NCBI GenBank assembly: GCA_032252755.1 | Contig: JAVUPY010000017.1 | Span: 153,404-217,403 of the forward strand | Source: Terriglobia bacterium | Lineage (GTDB): Bacteria > Acidobacteriota > Terriglobia > Terriglobales > Acidobacteriaceae | Direction: 5' to 3' | DNA: 64,000 nt | Shown here: piece after piece, positions 28,324 to 36,115 of the stretch | Layout of the letters: each line of letters opens with the position of its first letter | Numbering within the stretch: the stretch's first letter is position 1 | The notes under the pieces: model-generated | Databases searched by the model: none | What the model was told of the DNA's origin: nothing | The model's input: the letters and a program-made list of their open reading frames with translations, nothing else | Position numbers and translations under genes: made by a program

Positions 28324-28388
28324 GATCGGTCGATACCGATCGCGGAGCAACACTAAGGGCAGAAGGTCGAGCACTTCGTTCTGCCCTT
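28324..28388. terminator. Two hairpins between convergent operons
   Basis: GATCGGT-CGAT-ACCGATC (28324-28341) is a perfect inverted repeat. AAGGGCAGAA (28355-28364) and TTCTGCCCTT (28379-28388) form a ten-base stem. They lie between the mutarotase-like gene and the converging ilvE gene and probably serve as termination structures for one or both; no strong T-run. Confidence 0.5.
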
Positions 28389-28445
28389 TACCCTCTGCCC
28401 TTTGACTTCGTTTCCGTGCCGCTTTTCCCTTGGCCGTTTTGCTGT

Positions 28446-29393
28446 TTATACACTGACCGGTTGCTTCACTTCCACCGCCACCGGCGTGAACCAGTTGTAC
28501 TTATCCGGCCTCGATCCATCGAAGATCCCGAAGAGCTCGTTCTTGATCTGCTTCGTGATCGGCCCGATTTTGCCGTTGCCGACCGTGATCTTGTCCACTG
28601 ACCGTATGGGTGTAATTTCCGCTGCAGTGCCCGTGAAGAACACTTCGTCGGAGATGTACAGCATCTCGCGCGGAATCATCTGCTCGATCACCGGGATCCC
28701 GAGATCCTTCGCCAGGTCGATGACCGAATCGCGAGTAATACCAGGCAGCACCGAGTTCCCCAGCGGTGCCGTCAACAGCTTCCCTCTCCGAACAACGAAC
28801 AGGTTCTCGCCCGAACCCTCGCTGACGTAACCATTCACGTCCAGTGCAATGCCCTCGACATAGCCGTTCACGATCGCTTCCATCTTGATCAGCTGCGAAT
28901 TCATGTAATTTGCGCCGGATTTTGCCATCGCAGGCATCGTGTTCGGCGCCAGCCGCGTCCACGACGATACGCACACATCCACGCCCTCGTCTTCCGTGCC
29001 ACCCAGGTATTTGCCCCACGGATAGTTCGCGATATAAACCTCGGTCGGCGAATTGAACGGATTCACGCCCGCCTCGCCGTATCCACGCAGCACGATTGGA
29101 CGTATGTAGCACGGCGCAACACCGTTGACCTTCACCACGTCCACCATGCCCTGCACCAGTTCGTCCCGTGTATACGGAACTTCGATGCGGTAAATCTTCG
29201 ACGAATCAATCAACCGCTGAATATGCTCTGCCGCGCGAAAAATCCCGGCGCCGCTCGGACGCTTATAGCAACGCACGCCCTCGAACAGTGACGAACCGTA
29301 GTTCACCACGTGAGCCATGACGTGCAGCTTCGCATCGTCCCAGGCTATGAGTTTTCCGTTGTGCCAGATCTTCTCGGTCTTCTGGAGGGGCAT
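28446..29393 (-). CDS. ilvE: Branched-chain amino-acid aminotransferase
   Basis: Class IV PLP aminotransferase that transfers the amino group between glutamate and Val, Leu or Ile in the last step of branched-chain amino-acid synthesis. 315 residues: HVVNYGSSLFEGVRCY at 28-43, YIRPIVLRGYGEAG near 97, the PLP lysine in NYMNSQLIKMEAI, DVNGYVSEGSGENLFVVR (phosphate-binding Glu region), and LPGITRDSVIDLA. Length is typical. AAGGAG sits seven bases before the ATG. Monocistronic by position. Confidence 0.93.
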   Translation of the reverse strand: MPLQKTEKIWHNGKLIAWDDAKLHVMAHVVNYGSSLFEGVRCYKRPSGAGIFRAAEHIQRLIDSSKIYRIEVPYTRDELVQGMVDVVKVNGVAPCYIRPIVLRGYGEAGVNPFNSPTEVYIANYPWGKYLGGTEDEGVDVCVSSWTRLAPNTMPAMAKSGANYMNSQLIKMEAIVNGYVEGIALDVNGYVSEGSGENLFVVRRGKLLTAPLGNSVLPGITRDSVIDLAKDLGIPVIEQMIPREMLYISDEVFFTGTAAEITPIRSVDKITVGNGKIGPITKQIKNELFGIFDGSRPDKYNWFTPVAVEVKQPVSV

Positions 29394-29620
29394 GGACGCT
29401 CCTTAATTCTGCGGGGATGCGCTCACCCCGCGCCCGCGTCCACCCGAAGGGCGCACGAATACGGGGGAGACTTAAGAATTATAACCTAGTAGTCGGGGAC
29501 GCTCTGCAGTTGAAAGCGCCGGCGCCTGCGAGCAGTTCGGAGCGCCTCCGCATCGCCGGACACGATGCTCTGCCCAATGTAGACCGGGCGAGCGAAGCTC
29601 GCCTATTCTCCACTCCCAAC

Positions 29621-29656
29621 AAAAAAAGAGCAGACGGGCTACCAGTTCCGTCCTGC
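29621..29656 (-). terminator. Intrinsic terminator of the DUF4015 gene
   Basis: On the minus strand GCAGGACGG and CCGTCTGC pair (one bulged base) around a ten-base loop, followed by TCTTTTTTT. Confidence 0.75.
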
Positions 29657-29676
29657 CCTCTGCCTTTTATTGCCGT

Positions 29677-31185
29677 TTACTTCGCCGCCACACTCGCCGT
29701 CGTCACAGGTGCTTTCGGCACATGGAAGTACACCTGCTTATTTGCCTCCATCAACGGCATGGCTCCAAACGGCTTCGAATAATCGTTCCGCGCATTCCAG
29801 AACAGGAACCCGATCCCGCCACGCGCATTCGACGTCTTCACCTGCGTCAGGATGTAATCGACAGAATACGTCTTCGTCCGCCACCCGAAAGCCTGCAACC
29901 ACGGCCGCAGCACCACTCCCGAACCCGCCGTGATTTTCACGAACCGGTCCATCGACTCGCCAATAAAATGCTCCGGCGCATCTCCCGGCTGGGCAATCCC
30001 ATCCATCCCGAAGAAGTGCGACGGATAAATCATCGGCGAGATCACGTCGCAGTGCTTCGCCATCCTCACGATGTCCTGTCCCGTGTGGCTCAAATCTACG
30101 GTCCGCTGCCACGCCATCACCCCGAACACGTCGAGCGAAAACAGTACGTGCTTCTGCTTCAGCGCCTCATGCGCCTTGGTCAGGAAATCCTCAATCACGT
30201 CCGCGCGTTGCCACTTTGGATGCTCCGTCTCGAACATGAACTTCGCATCCTTCTGATCGCCCTCCGCCGGGAAGCGCACATAATCGAACTGGATCTCGTC
30301 TGCCCCGCTATCAGCCACATACTTCGCCAGAGCAATGTCGTAGTTCTGCACTTCGTTGTGCGACGGATCCGTCCAGACCTGTTTCCCGTTCTCCTTCCAA
30401 GGCAGTCCCGTCTTCCGAGACTTCACCGCCAATTGGGGATGCTGTGTCGCAATATACTCGTCCCGGAAGATCGCGATGCGCGCGATAGCGTGCATTCCAA
30501 GACTGTGCAGGTAGCGAGTGAACTTCGGCAGGTTACGGATTGGAACATGCTTGTTGTGCGGCGCCAGCGGATTGTCGAACGGAATACTCAGCAGACCATC
30601 GCTATCTTTAATATCGAACACGACCGCATTTCCGCCCGCCTGTTTCCACCGCTGAATGATCTTCAGCCCGTTTTCGCTGCCGGCCATCACGCCGGTCAAA
30701 TAGATCGCTTTTACCTCGTAATCCTTGGGAACCGGCACCGACTTCTCCACAATCGGCTGCGGCTCAATTCCCGGGATGATCACCTTTGTGCCGGGTTTCG
30801 GGAACAATCCTTTCAACCGCGGGTTCGCCTGTCGCAACGCCGCCTCGAACTCCGGTTTCGTCATGTACTTCGTCTGCGGCAAATACGAATACAACAATCC
30901 CGGGATCGTCTCGCCCTTCGCGATCGTATGCAGTTCCGCTCCCGGCGGCACGATGATGGGCGTCTCCGCCTGCGCGGGCGCGGCCGTACCTTTCCTTTTC
31001 GCATCCTTCGTCGAAAGCACATCACCGTGAGCGGCGGGAGTATGCAGCGCTGACACTTCCTGTTTCTGCGGCTGTCCCGACCCCGACCGCGAAATCGCCG
31101 CATGGCCCATTGAGTAGAGCGAAACCGCGGCCAGCACAAGGACGCCGGCCAGAATCGTCACCGTCGACAACTTCTTCCGTGGCAT
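29677..31185 (-). CDS. Secreted DUF4015 glycosidase-like protein with LysM-like segment
   Basis: Exported or membrane-anchored protein, 502 residues. Helix 9-27 is a signal anchor, then a Pro/Ala/Lys linker, a LysM-like segment (LHTIAKGETIPGLLYS, KPGTKVIIPG, about 85-140), and from 155 a TIM-barrel-like domain of the DUF4015 putative glycoside hydrolase family: VKAIYLTGVMAGSENG, GNAVVFDIKDSDG, YVADSGADEIQFDYVRFPAE and CDVISPMIYPSHFFG. The DYVRFP motif is the family hallmark with probable acidic catalytic residues. Likely acts on cell-wall or exopolysaccharide, substrate unproven. It ends with a proper terminator. Confidence 0.83.
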   Translation of the reverse strand: MPRKKLSTVTILAGVLVLAAVSLYSMGHAAISRSGSGQPQKQEVSALHTPAAHGDVLSTKDAKRKGTAAPAQAETPIIVPPGAELHTIAKGETIPGLLYSYLPQTKYMTKPEFEAALRQANPRLKGLFPKPGTKVIIPGIEPQPIVEKSVPVPKDYEVKAIYLTGVMAGSENGLKIIQRWKQAGGNAVVFDIKDSDGLLSIPFDNPLAPHNKHVPIRNLPKFTRYLHSLGMHAIARIAIFRDEYIATQHPQLAVKSRKTGLPWKENGKQVWTDPSHNEVQNYDIALAKYVADSGADEIQFDYVRFPAEGDQKDAKFMFETEHPKWQRADVIEDFLTKAHEALKQKHVLFSLDVFGVMAWQRTVDLSHTGQDIVRMAKHCDVISPMIYPSHFFGMDGIAQPGDAPEHFIGESMDRFVKITAGSGVVLRPWLQAFGWRTKTYSVDYILTQVKTSNARGGIGFLFWNARNDYSKPFGAMPLMEANKQVYFHVPKAPVTTASVAAK

Positions 31186-31495
31186 TAAGTTTTATCCAGA
31201 GATGATGCTGGGTGGATACTACCACGGCCTGCTTCAACTCTAATCAGCACTGAGGCACCAAGTAGTACATGAGTTGTATTTCGTCTTTCGTAACTTGCTA
31301 ACAGCGCCAACCCCAGCGTCGTATCACCGCTTCCGCGAAACATTCCTTCAGCATCTAAGTAATCAGTGTGGGGGACAAGAGTTGCTAACTTTCCCGTTCG
31401 AGCAACTCTAAAGCCGCTGGTTCCATCTCACCGACTCAGTATCTGGGAATACCAGAATGCTGGGCCCCGCACGCCGCTCTTGATGAGCGCGACAT
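31186..31495. other. Divergent spacer with inverted repeat
   Basis: 310 bases between the DUF4015 gene and the AAA+ gene, no coding sequence seen. It holds the perfect inverted repeat AGAGTTGCT (31378-31386) / AGCAACTCT (31401-31409), about 90 bases before the AAA+ ATG, which could be an operator or a leader hairpin. Confidence 0.45.
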
Positions 31496-32659
31496 ATGAA
31501 GACCGGACTTAACGCTACTCTTGATCCGAATCGTCGGTCCACCGAGGCCCAGGACTTCGAGGCGGCATTACGTCGGCGAATTGTTGGACAGGAACTCGCC
31601 GTCGAAAAAGTCACCGAGATCTACCAGATGTTCCTCGCATCCCTCAACCCTCCGAACCGTCCCGTGGGCAATCTTCTGTTTCTTGGCCCAACCGGTTCGG
31701 GCAAAACTCGCGTCGTCGAAGCCATGGCCGAATCCCTCTTCGGAGACGCGCGTGCGGTCGTCAAAATCGACTGTGCCGAGTTCCAGCACTCGCACGAGAT
31801 CGCCAAGCTCATTGGTTCTCCCCCCGGCTACCTCGGCCACCGCGAAACCCATCCGCTCCTCACCCAGGAAGCGCTCAACCAGTGGCACACGGAAAAGCTC
31901 AAGCTCTCGCTCGTTCTCTTCGACGAAATCGAGAAAGCTTCCGACGCTCTCTGGCAGCTCCTGCTCGGCATCCTCGACAAGGCTACGCTCACCCTCGGCG
32001 ACAATCGCCGGGTCGACCTCTCTCAGTGCGTTATCGTAATGACCTCGAACCTCGGCGCCGCCGAGATGAACGAACTCATCAACGGTACTATGGGATTCTC
32101 TCCCGTGCCCGCCGTCTTCGACACCAAGCTCGACGAGAAGATCAATCGCACTGCCGTCGAAGCCGCGCGTCGCAAGTTCTCGCCCGAGTTCATGAACCGC
32201 ATTGACAAAGTTGTCGTGTTCAAGACGCTCCGCTCCGAGCACCTCGGCCAGATCCTCGAAATCGAACTCGGCATGGTCCAGCAGCGAATCCTGCAGGCCA
32301 CCGGAAACAACCAGTTCGTCTTTACCTGTACGCCAAAGGTCAAGCAGTTTCTGCTCACCGAAGGCACCGACCTCAAGTACGGCGCCCGACACCTTAAGCG
32401 TGCGATCGAACGTTTCGTGGTCTTCCCGCTCGCCAACCTCGTTGCCACCGGACAGGTCAAGCTCGGCGACTTCATCCGCATCGACATGGACTCCAGCGGC
32501 GAGATGACTTTCGTGAAGGAAGCCGAAGGTGCGCTCGTCCCGGTGCTGCTCGAGAAATACGGCCCCGAATTCGTCTCCCAGAACTCAGCCGCCCGCGCCA
32601 CCCGCAGCGTCAGCCGCCGCGAAGCCGCTGGCGGAGGCTCCCTCCTCGACCACAAGTGA
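31496..32659 (+). CDS. Single-ring HSP100-type AAA+ ATPase (ClpA/B/C D2-like)
   Basis: 387-residue AAA+ protein that corresponds to the second ATPase module of ClpA/B/C and lacks the ClpN and first AAA domains. Walker A GPTGSGKT 64-71, pore loop GYLG 111-114, Walker B LVLFDE 139-144, sensor 1 TSN 183-185, arginine finger in FMNRID (Arg235), sensor 2 GARHL (Arg298), and the C-terminal small domain. A loop MGF at 199-201 lies exactly where ClpA and ClpC have the IGL/VGF tripeptide that docks ClpP. There is no ClpX zinc finger. It stands alone; clpX-clpP-tig lie 5 kb away. Role as unfoldase, with or without ClpP, is inferred. Confidence 0.85.
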   Translation: MKTGLNATLDPNRRSTEAQDFEAALRRRIVGQELAVEKVTEIYQMFLASLNPPNRPVGNLLFLGPTGSGKTRVVEAMAESLFGDARAVVKIDCAEFQHSHEIAKLIGSPPGYLGHRETHPLLTQEALNQWHTEKLKLSLVLFDEIEKASDALWQLLLGILDKATLTLGDNRRVDLSQCVIVMTSNLGAAEMNELINGTMGFSPVPAVFDTKLDEKINRTAVEAARRKFSPEFMNRIDKVVVFKTLRSEHLGQILEIELGMVQQRILQATGNNQFVFTCTPKVKQFLLTEGTDLKYGARHLKRAIERFVVFPLANLVATGQVKLGDFIRIDMDSSGEMTFVKEAEGALVPVLLEKYGPEFVSQNSAARATRSVSRREAAGGGSLLDHK

Positions 32660-32667
32660 TCCGCCGG

Positions 32668-32703
32668 TGCCCACATCTGCCTCAGTTGGCGGATGTGGCC
32701 CTG
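32668..32703. repeat. Dispersed palindromic repeat, copy 1
   Basis: GGTGCCCACATCTGC followed by a short loop and GGCGGATGTGGCCC, just after the AAA+ gene. Same family as the copies near 41440, 43579 and 51054; the right arm is the most diverged of the four. Confidence 0.6.
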
Positions 32704-32864
32704 TTCTTCTTCGTTCTTCGGTTCTCCTGATCTTCCGTTCTTGGGTTGCTCTCCTCTCCCCAGAGCTCCTAAAATTCGCTTAAACCGAATTCCGCATCTA
32801 ACATTCAGGTCCTTTTTACATTGAGATCCGGCGTGTTCGTCTCTTAGGCGAACAAGGAAGAGAC

Positions 32865-34358
32865 ATGAGACAGCAACCGATACTTACTCGCGTAATGGCC
32901 GTACTTTTGGTCACGTGTTTCCTCGCGTCAGAGACGATCGCGGCTATCCACAACCCCGAGCTGCCAAACCCGGGCAACGCTCCGCTCTCCAAGCAGGAAC
33001 AGGAAAAGATGGGTGAGCAGGCCGCGGCGGAGGTCTACAAGCAGATGCCGGTGCTGCCCGACAACAGCCCCGAGACCCAGTACGTCCGCCAGCTCGGCCA
33101 GCGCCTCGCTGCCCAGATTCCGCCGCAGTACAGCTGGCCTTTCCGCTTCCACGTCATTCCCGAGAAGGACATCAACGCCTTCGCGCTTCCGGGCGGCGAG
33201 ATGTTCGTCAACGTCGGCGCAATCACCGCGGCCAAGAACGAGGCACAGCTCGCCGGAGTCATGGCTCACGAAATGTCCCACGTCTACATGATGCATTCCG
33301 CCAAGCAGATGGGGAAAACCAGCACGCTTGAGGGTCTCGCTGGACTTGCCGGAGCAATCCTCGGCGGCTCCAACAGCATTTGGGCCGGACTGGCCCGCGC
33401 CGGCATCCAGATCGGCGCCGGAGCGGTCGTGCTGAAGTATTCGCGAGCCGATGAAGGGCAGGCCGATGCCGTTGGCGCCATCATCATGTACAAGGCTGGC
33501 TTCAATCCCATCGAACTGGCAAACTTCTTTGAGACGCTCGCGCAGCAGAGTGGCGGCGGCCCGCAGTTCCTCAGCGACCACCCCAATCCGGGCAATCGAT
33601 ACCAGGCCATCAAGGACGAGGTCGCCAACTGGCCCACTAAACGCTTCCAGGACAACAGCCAGGCGTTCCTGAATGCCCGCAATCAGGCACAACGCCTGAA
33701 ACTCTATACCGCGCAGGAAATCCAGGCTGGGGCGAAGTCCGGCCAATGGTCGCAGTTGAACCAGCAGAACGGAGCAGTCTTCACCAATAATCCCGGCGCA
33801 CCGCCGGTCGCGACTCCCGCGTCGCAGACCCGGCCGATGGGCAACTTCCCGACCTCCGACATTCGTCCGAGCGGGAACTTCAGGAGCCTGAACCTGAACT
33901 TCATCTCTATGAAGTATCCGGACAACTGGCAAGTGATCGGCGATCAGCAGCAGCAACAATCGGTCACGATCGCGCCGCCCGCGGGAGTCTCCGGCAACGA
34001 GATCGCGTATGGAGTCGTGATCAACGGCGCCGCGCCGCCTAACGGCCAGAGCATGAATCTCGACCAGATGACCAGCGAGATCATCCAGAGTCTGCAGCAG
34101 GGTAACCAGGGGATGCAGGCGATCGGCCGGCCGCAGACGATCAACGTCAACGGCCTTCGCGGCCGCTCCGTAGACCTGGCCTCGACCTCGCCGATCCAAG
34201 GCCCGAACGGTCAGCGCCAGGGCGAACGCGATTGGCTCGTCACGCTCCCACGCAACGACGGATCAGTCGTCTTTCTAGTCTTCATCGCGCCGCAGAACGA
34301 CTTCGACAACCTGCGACCGACCTACGAGAACATGCTGAGGAGCGTGAGGCTGGATTAG
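32865..34358 (+). CDS. M48-family zinc metalloprotease, exported
   Basis: 497 residues. Signal peptide 1-27; M48 domain with the zinc motif VMAHEMSHVYMMH near 127-139 and the third ligand in RADEGQADAVGA near 194-205, as in periplasmic BepA/YfgC-type proteases that degrade misassembled outer-membrane proteins. Unlike BepA it has no C-terminal TPR; instead residues about 310-497 form a separate domain (LNFISMKYPDNWQVIG to the end) of unknown function, joined by a Gln/Pro-rich linker. The leader has a small inverted repeat TGTTCG/CGAACA and GGAAGAG before the ATG. Confidence 0.87.
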   Translation: MRQQPILTRVMAVLLVTCFLASETIAAIHNPELPNPGNAPLSKQEQEKMGEQAAAEVYKQMPVLPDNSPETQYVRQLGQRLAAQIPPQYSWPFRFHVIPEKDINAFALPGGEMFVNVGAITAAKNEAQLAGVMAHEMSHVYMMHSAKQMGKTSTLEGLAGLAGAILGGSNSIWAGLARAGIQIGAGAVVLKYSRADEGQADAVGAIIMYKAGFNPIELANFFETLAQQSGGGPQFLSDHPNPGNRYQAIKDEVANWPTKRFQDNSQAFLNARNQAQRLKLYTAQEIQAGAKSGQWSQLNQQNGAVFTNNPGAPPVATPASQTRPMGNFPTSDIRPSGNFRSLNLNFISMKYPDNWQVIGDQQQQQSVTIAPPAGVSGNEIAYGVVINGAAPPNGQSMNLDQMTSEIIQSLQQGNQGMQAIGRPQTINVNGLRGRSVDLASTSPIQGPNGQRQGERDWLVTLPRNDGSVVFLVFIAPQNDFDNLRPTYENMLRSVRLD

Positions 34359-34379
34359 AACGGTTCTTAATGCAGGCCG

Positions 34380-34556
34380 CTAGTCGGATGTCGCAGCGGT
34401 GCTGGCGTCTCTCGAGAAAGTGTCTTTCCCGAGTCTGAGATTAAGCTCCTCGAGTTCACGCAGATAGTGATCCCGCTGCTCTGGAGTGAGGCTGATCGAC
34501 CGGAGAAGCTCTTCAATTTGCGCCTTGGCCGCGATTAGTTCCCGTCTGCTCTTCAT
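34380..34556 (-). CDS. Small coiled-coil hypothetical protein
   Basis: 58 residues from ATG at 34556: charged amphipathic helices KSRRELIAAKAQIEELL and LTPEQRDHYLRELEELNLRL. AGGTG lies a few bases before the ATG. Family not recognised. Convergent with the M48 protease gene with 21 bases between stops. Composition is that of a real protein, but there is no homology support, so it stays tentative. Confidence 0.45.
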   Translation of the reverse strand: MKSRRELIAAKAQIEELLRSISLTPEQRDHYLRELEELNLRLGKDTFSRDASTAATSD

Positions 34557-34659
34557 AGCACCTATGTGACTATCCACTTATGCCACATCAGTGCCATCGT
34601 CCGCAATATGCCCGATCAGTTTACTGGCAAATGGCGCTCATTGACCGATTGGGGGCTTT

Positions 34660-34809
34660 CTAGAACCTGGCAGCCGTTATTTCCTTAATCCCACAGTCTA
34701 GGGGTGGGAACTTCATGCGACGCAGAATGTCTTGGAATCGCGGATCGGAGCGAAGAGGGTCGAGAGCAGGATCAGCCTTGAGCTGTTGCATGTCGCCGTC
34801 CTCGACCTT
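34660..34809 (-). pseudogene. C-terminal relic of a kinase/TPR-type protein
   Basis: On the minus strand the frame reads GDMQQLKADPALDPLRSDPR then FQDILRRMKFPPLD and ends at TAG (34660-34662). The phrase DPxxDPLRSDPRFQDxLRRM is the usual end of TPR-tailed Ser/Thr kinases and HTH-TPR proteins in Acidobacteriota. Nothing upstream continues the protein, so it is a truncated tail. Confidence 0.75.
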
Positions 34810-34835
34810 CAGGCCTTTTCGGCGGGATCCCGCAG

Positions 34836-35071
34836 GTGCTGCCGAAAGTCAATTCACCTTACGACGAGAGTTGTCCTGCACTAGGCATTTATGAACACGA
34901 GCTGTACTTCGCGAGCATGCGGCCCGGAGGGTGCGGGGGATCCGACTTCTACGTCTCGCATCGGCGAGACCGGGCGGGAGGACTTCGGTTCGGATGCGCC
35001 CGTGAGGATCTGGGCATACCGATCTCTACTTCACGACGCGGGAGAAACTGAAACCGCAGGTTCCAAAGTAG
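34836..35071 (+). pseudogene. Relic of a PD40 (WD40-like) exported protein, broken by frameshifts
   Basis: Begins KVNSPYDESCPALGI and HELYFASMRPGGCGGSDFYV, a textbook PD40 repeat. After about 34965 the match moves to another frame (GREDFGSDAPV), and near 35018 to a third (TDLYFTTREKLKPQVPK), ending TAG at 35069-35071. Two frameshifts and loss of the N-terminus mark it as a pseudogene, placed back to back with the kinase-tail relic. Confidence 0.75.
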
Positions 35072-35242
35072 CTCGCGTACTGGAAGCGCAGCCTCTCGCC
35101 TGTCCACCCTTCCCGTCTCTGCGGTGGCTACCCTACTCGCGCGCCATCCAGCGCGAAGGGTGGGCAGTCCCCGCCACAGAATTCACACGACCGTAATCTT
35201 CCATTAACAATCAAGACCTACCATTGAACTCAGAGGTGGCTT

Positions 35243-35422
35243 ATGGTTTACCTCACCATCGCCATCGTTGTCCTCGCGGTCGCCCTCTGGAAGATTTCGT
35301 CCCTTACCGATCCCCACCACACCTTCTTCGTTTCCTTGCTCCCTATGCTCGACCTCGAGCACTCGGCCGGAGTCGCCTGCGACTTCGAGTTGGACCATAG
35401 GACCGACCGTAGGGCGGCCTGA
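35243..35422 (+). CDS. Possible 59-residue single-pass membrane protein
   Basis: ATG preceded by GAGGTGG opens a 59-codon frame ending TGA. Residues 2-18 (VYLTIAIVVLAVALWKI) form one clear transmembrane helix; the rest is soluble and ends basic (DHRTDRRAA). Family not recognised. It stands in an otherwise decayed 1.5-kb stretch, followed about 105 bases later by a strong hairpin that could end its transcript. Small hydrophobic frames arise by chance, so this is a candidate only. Confidence 0.4.
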   Translation: MVYLTIAIVVLAVALWKISSLTDPHHTFFVSLLPMLDLEHSAGVACDFELDHRTDRRAA

Positions 35423-35528
35423 GTACGAATTCGTTCCCATTTTGGAACTCCCCGGAAATTCTCCTCATCCCCAACCGCCGAAATCCTTGACCCCACGTTG
35501 TACAATTGTTCTGGACACAGTCCATCGA

Positions 35529-35558
35529 GCGGCGCCCAAGTGGGCGCCGCAAGCTTTT
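35529..35558 (+). terminator. Strong GC hairpin with short T-run
   Basis: GCGGCGCCC (35529-35537), loop AAGT, GGGCGCCGC (35542-35550), then AAGCTTTTG. A perfect nine-base stem; terminator-like for plus-strand transcription. Confidence 0.55.
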
Positions 35559-36115
35559 GCGTCCTACCCCTGGGTGCTCCATCCTGGCCGTCTGTTAGGG
35601 TGGGTAGTTCTCTCTAAGGATGCGGCGCTTCTCGGCGCAGAACAACGTGGAACTGAGAACCTAAATCCGGGTACCGACCCGTTCGTGTTCTCAAGTCCCC
35701 GAAGGACGAAGCACGAGAAGCGAAGAACGCTCTTTGACATCCCGACTCGTCGCGGCGGTACACGGCCGCGGCCGACGCCCTCCCAGGACTGTGAAACTCC
35801 TGGGCTACCCCCAGTCGTCCTTCGGAATCGGCGCACTTGCTGTTGCTATTGGCTATTGGCCAAATTGCTTCCCGCCTTGGAGGATGGCGGATCGCGTTCT
35901 TGCGGTGACCTGCGCCTTACAACCCCTTTACGTCCGATAACACGCGCCCAAATCACGTTTTTCCGAACGTAAATCCCTGGAAAGAAAGAATATAGCTGGA
36001 TTTTTAGATTTAAGTTCTTTGCTCTCACTGAGATATCAGGAAAATTTCCGTAACTGTTGAAAACTAAAGGAGGACAAAAATAGGGGGTGGCATCAGCGAA
36101 AAAAGCAATAACTCA
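35559..36115. other. Non-coding stretch, no gene recognised
   Basis: Both strands were read for protein similarity and none was seen. Long frames here have poor composition. Together with 34.6-35.1 kb this appears to be a decayed region between the M48 protease and the cardiolipin synthase homologue. Confidence 0.5.

Noticed and set aside
29722..31053. 443-residue plus-strand open frame
   Set aside because: Antisense to the DUF4015 gene; Arg/His-rich shadow without motifs.
32928..34199. 423-residue minus-strand open frame
   Set aside because: Antisense to the M48 protease, which has signal peptide and HEMSH motif; the opposite frame has no domain features.
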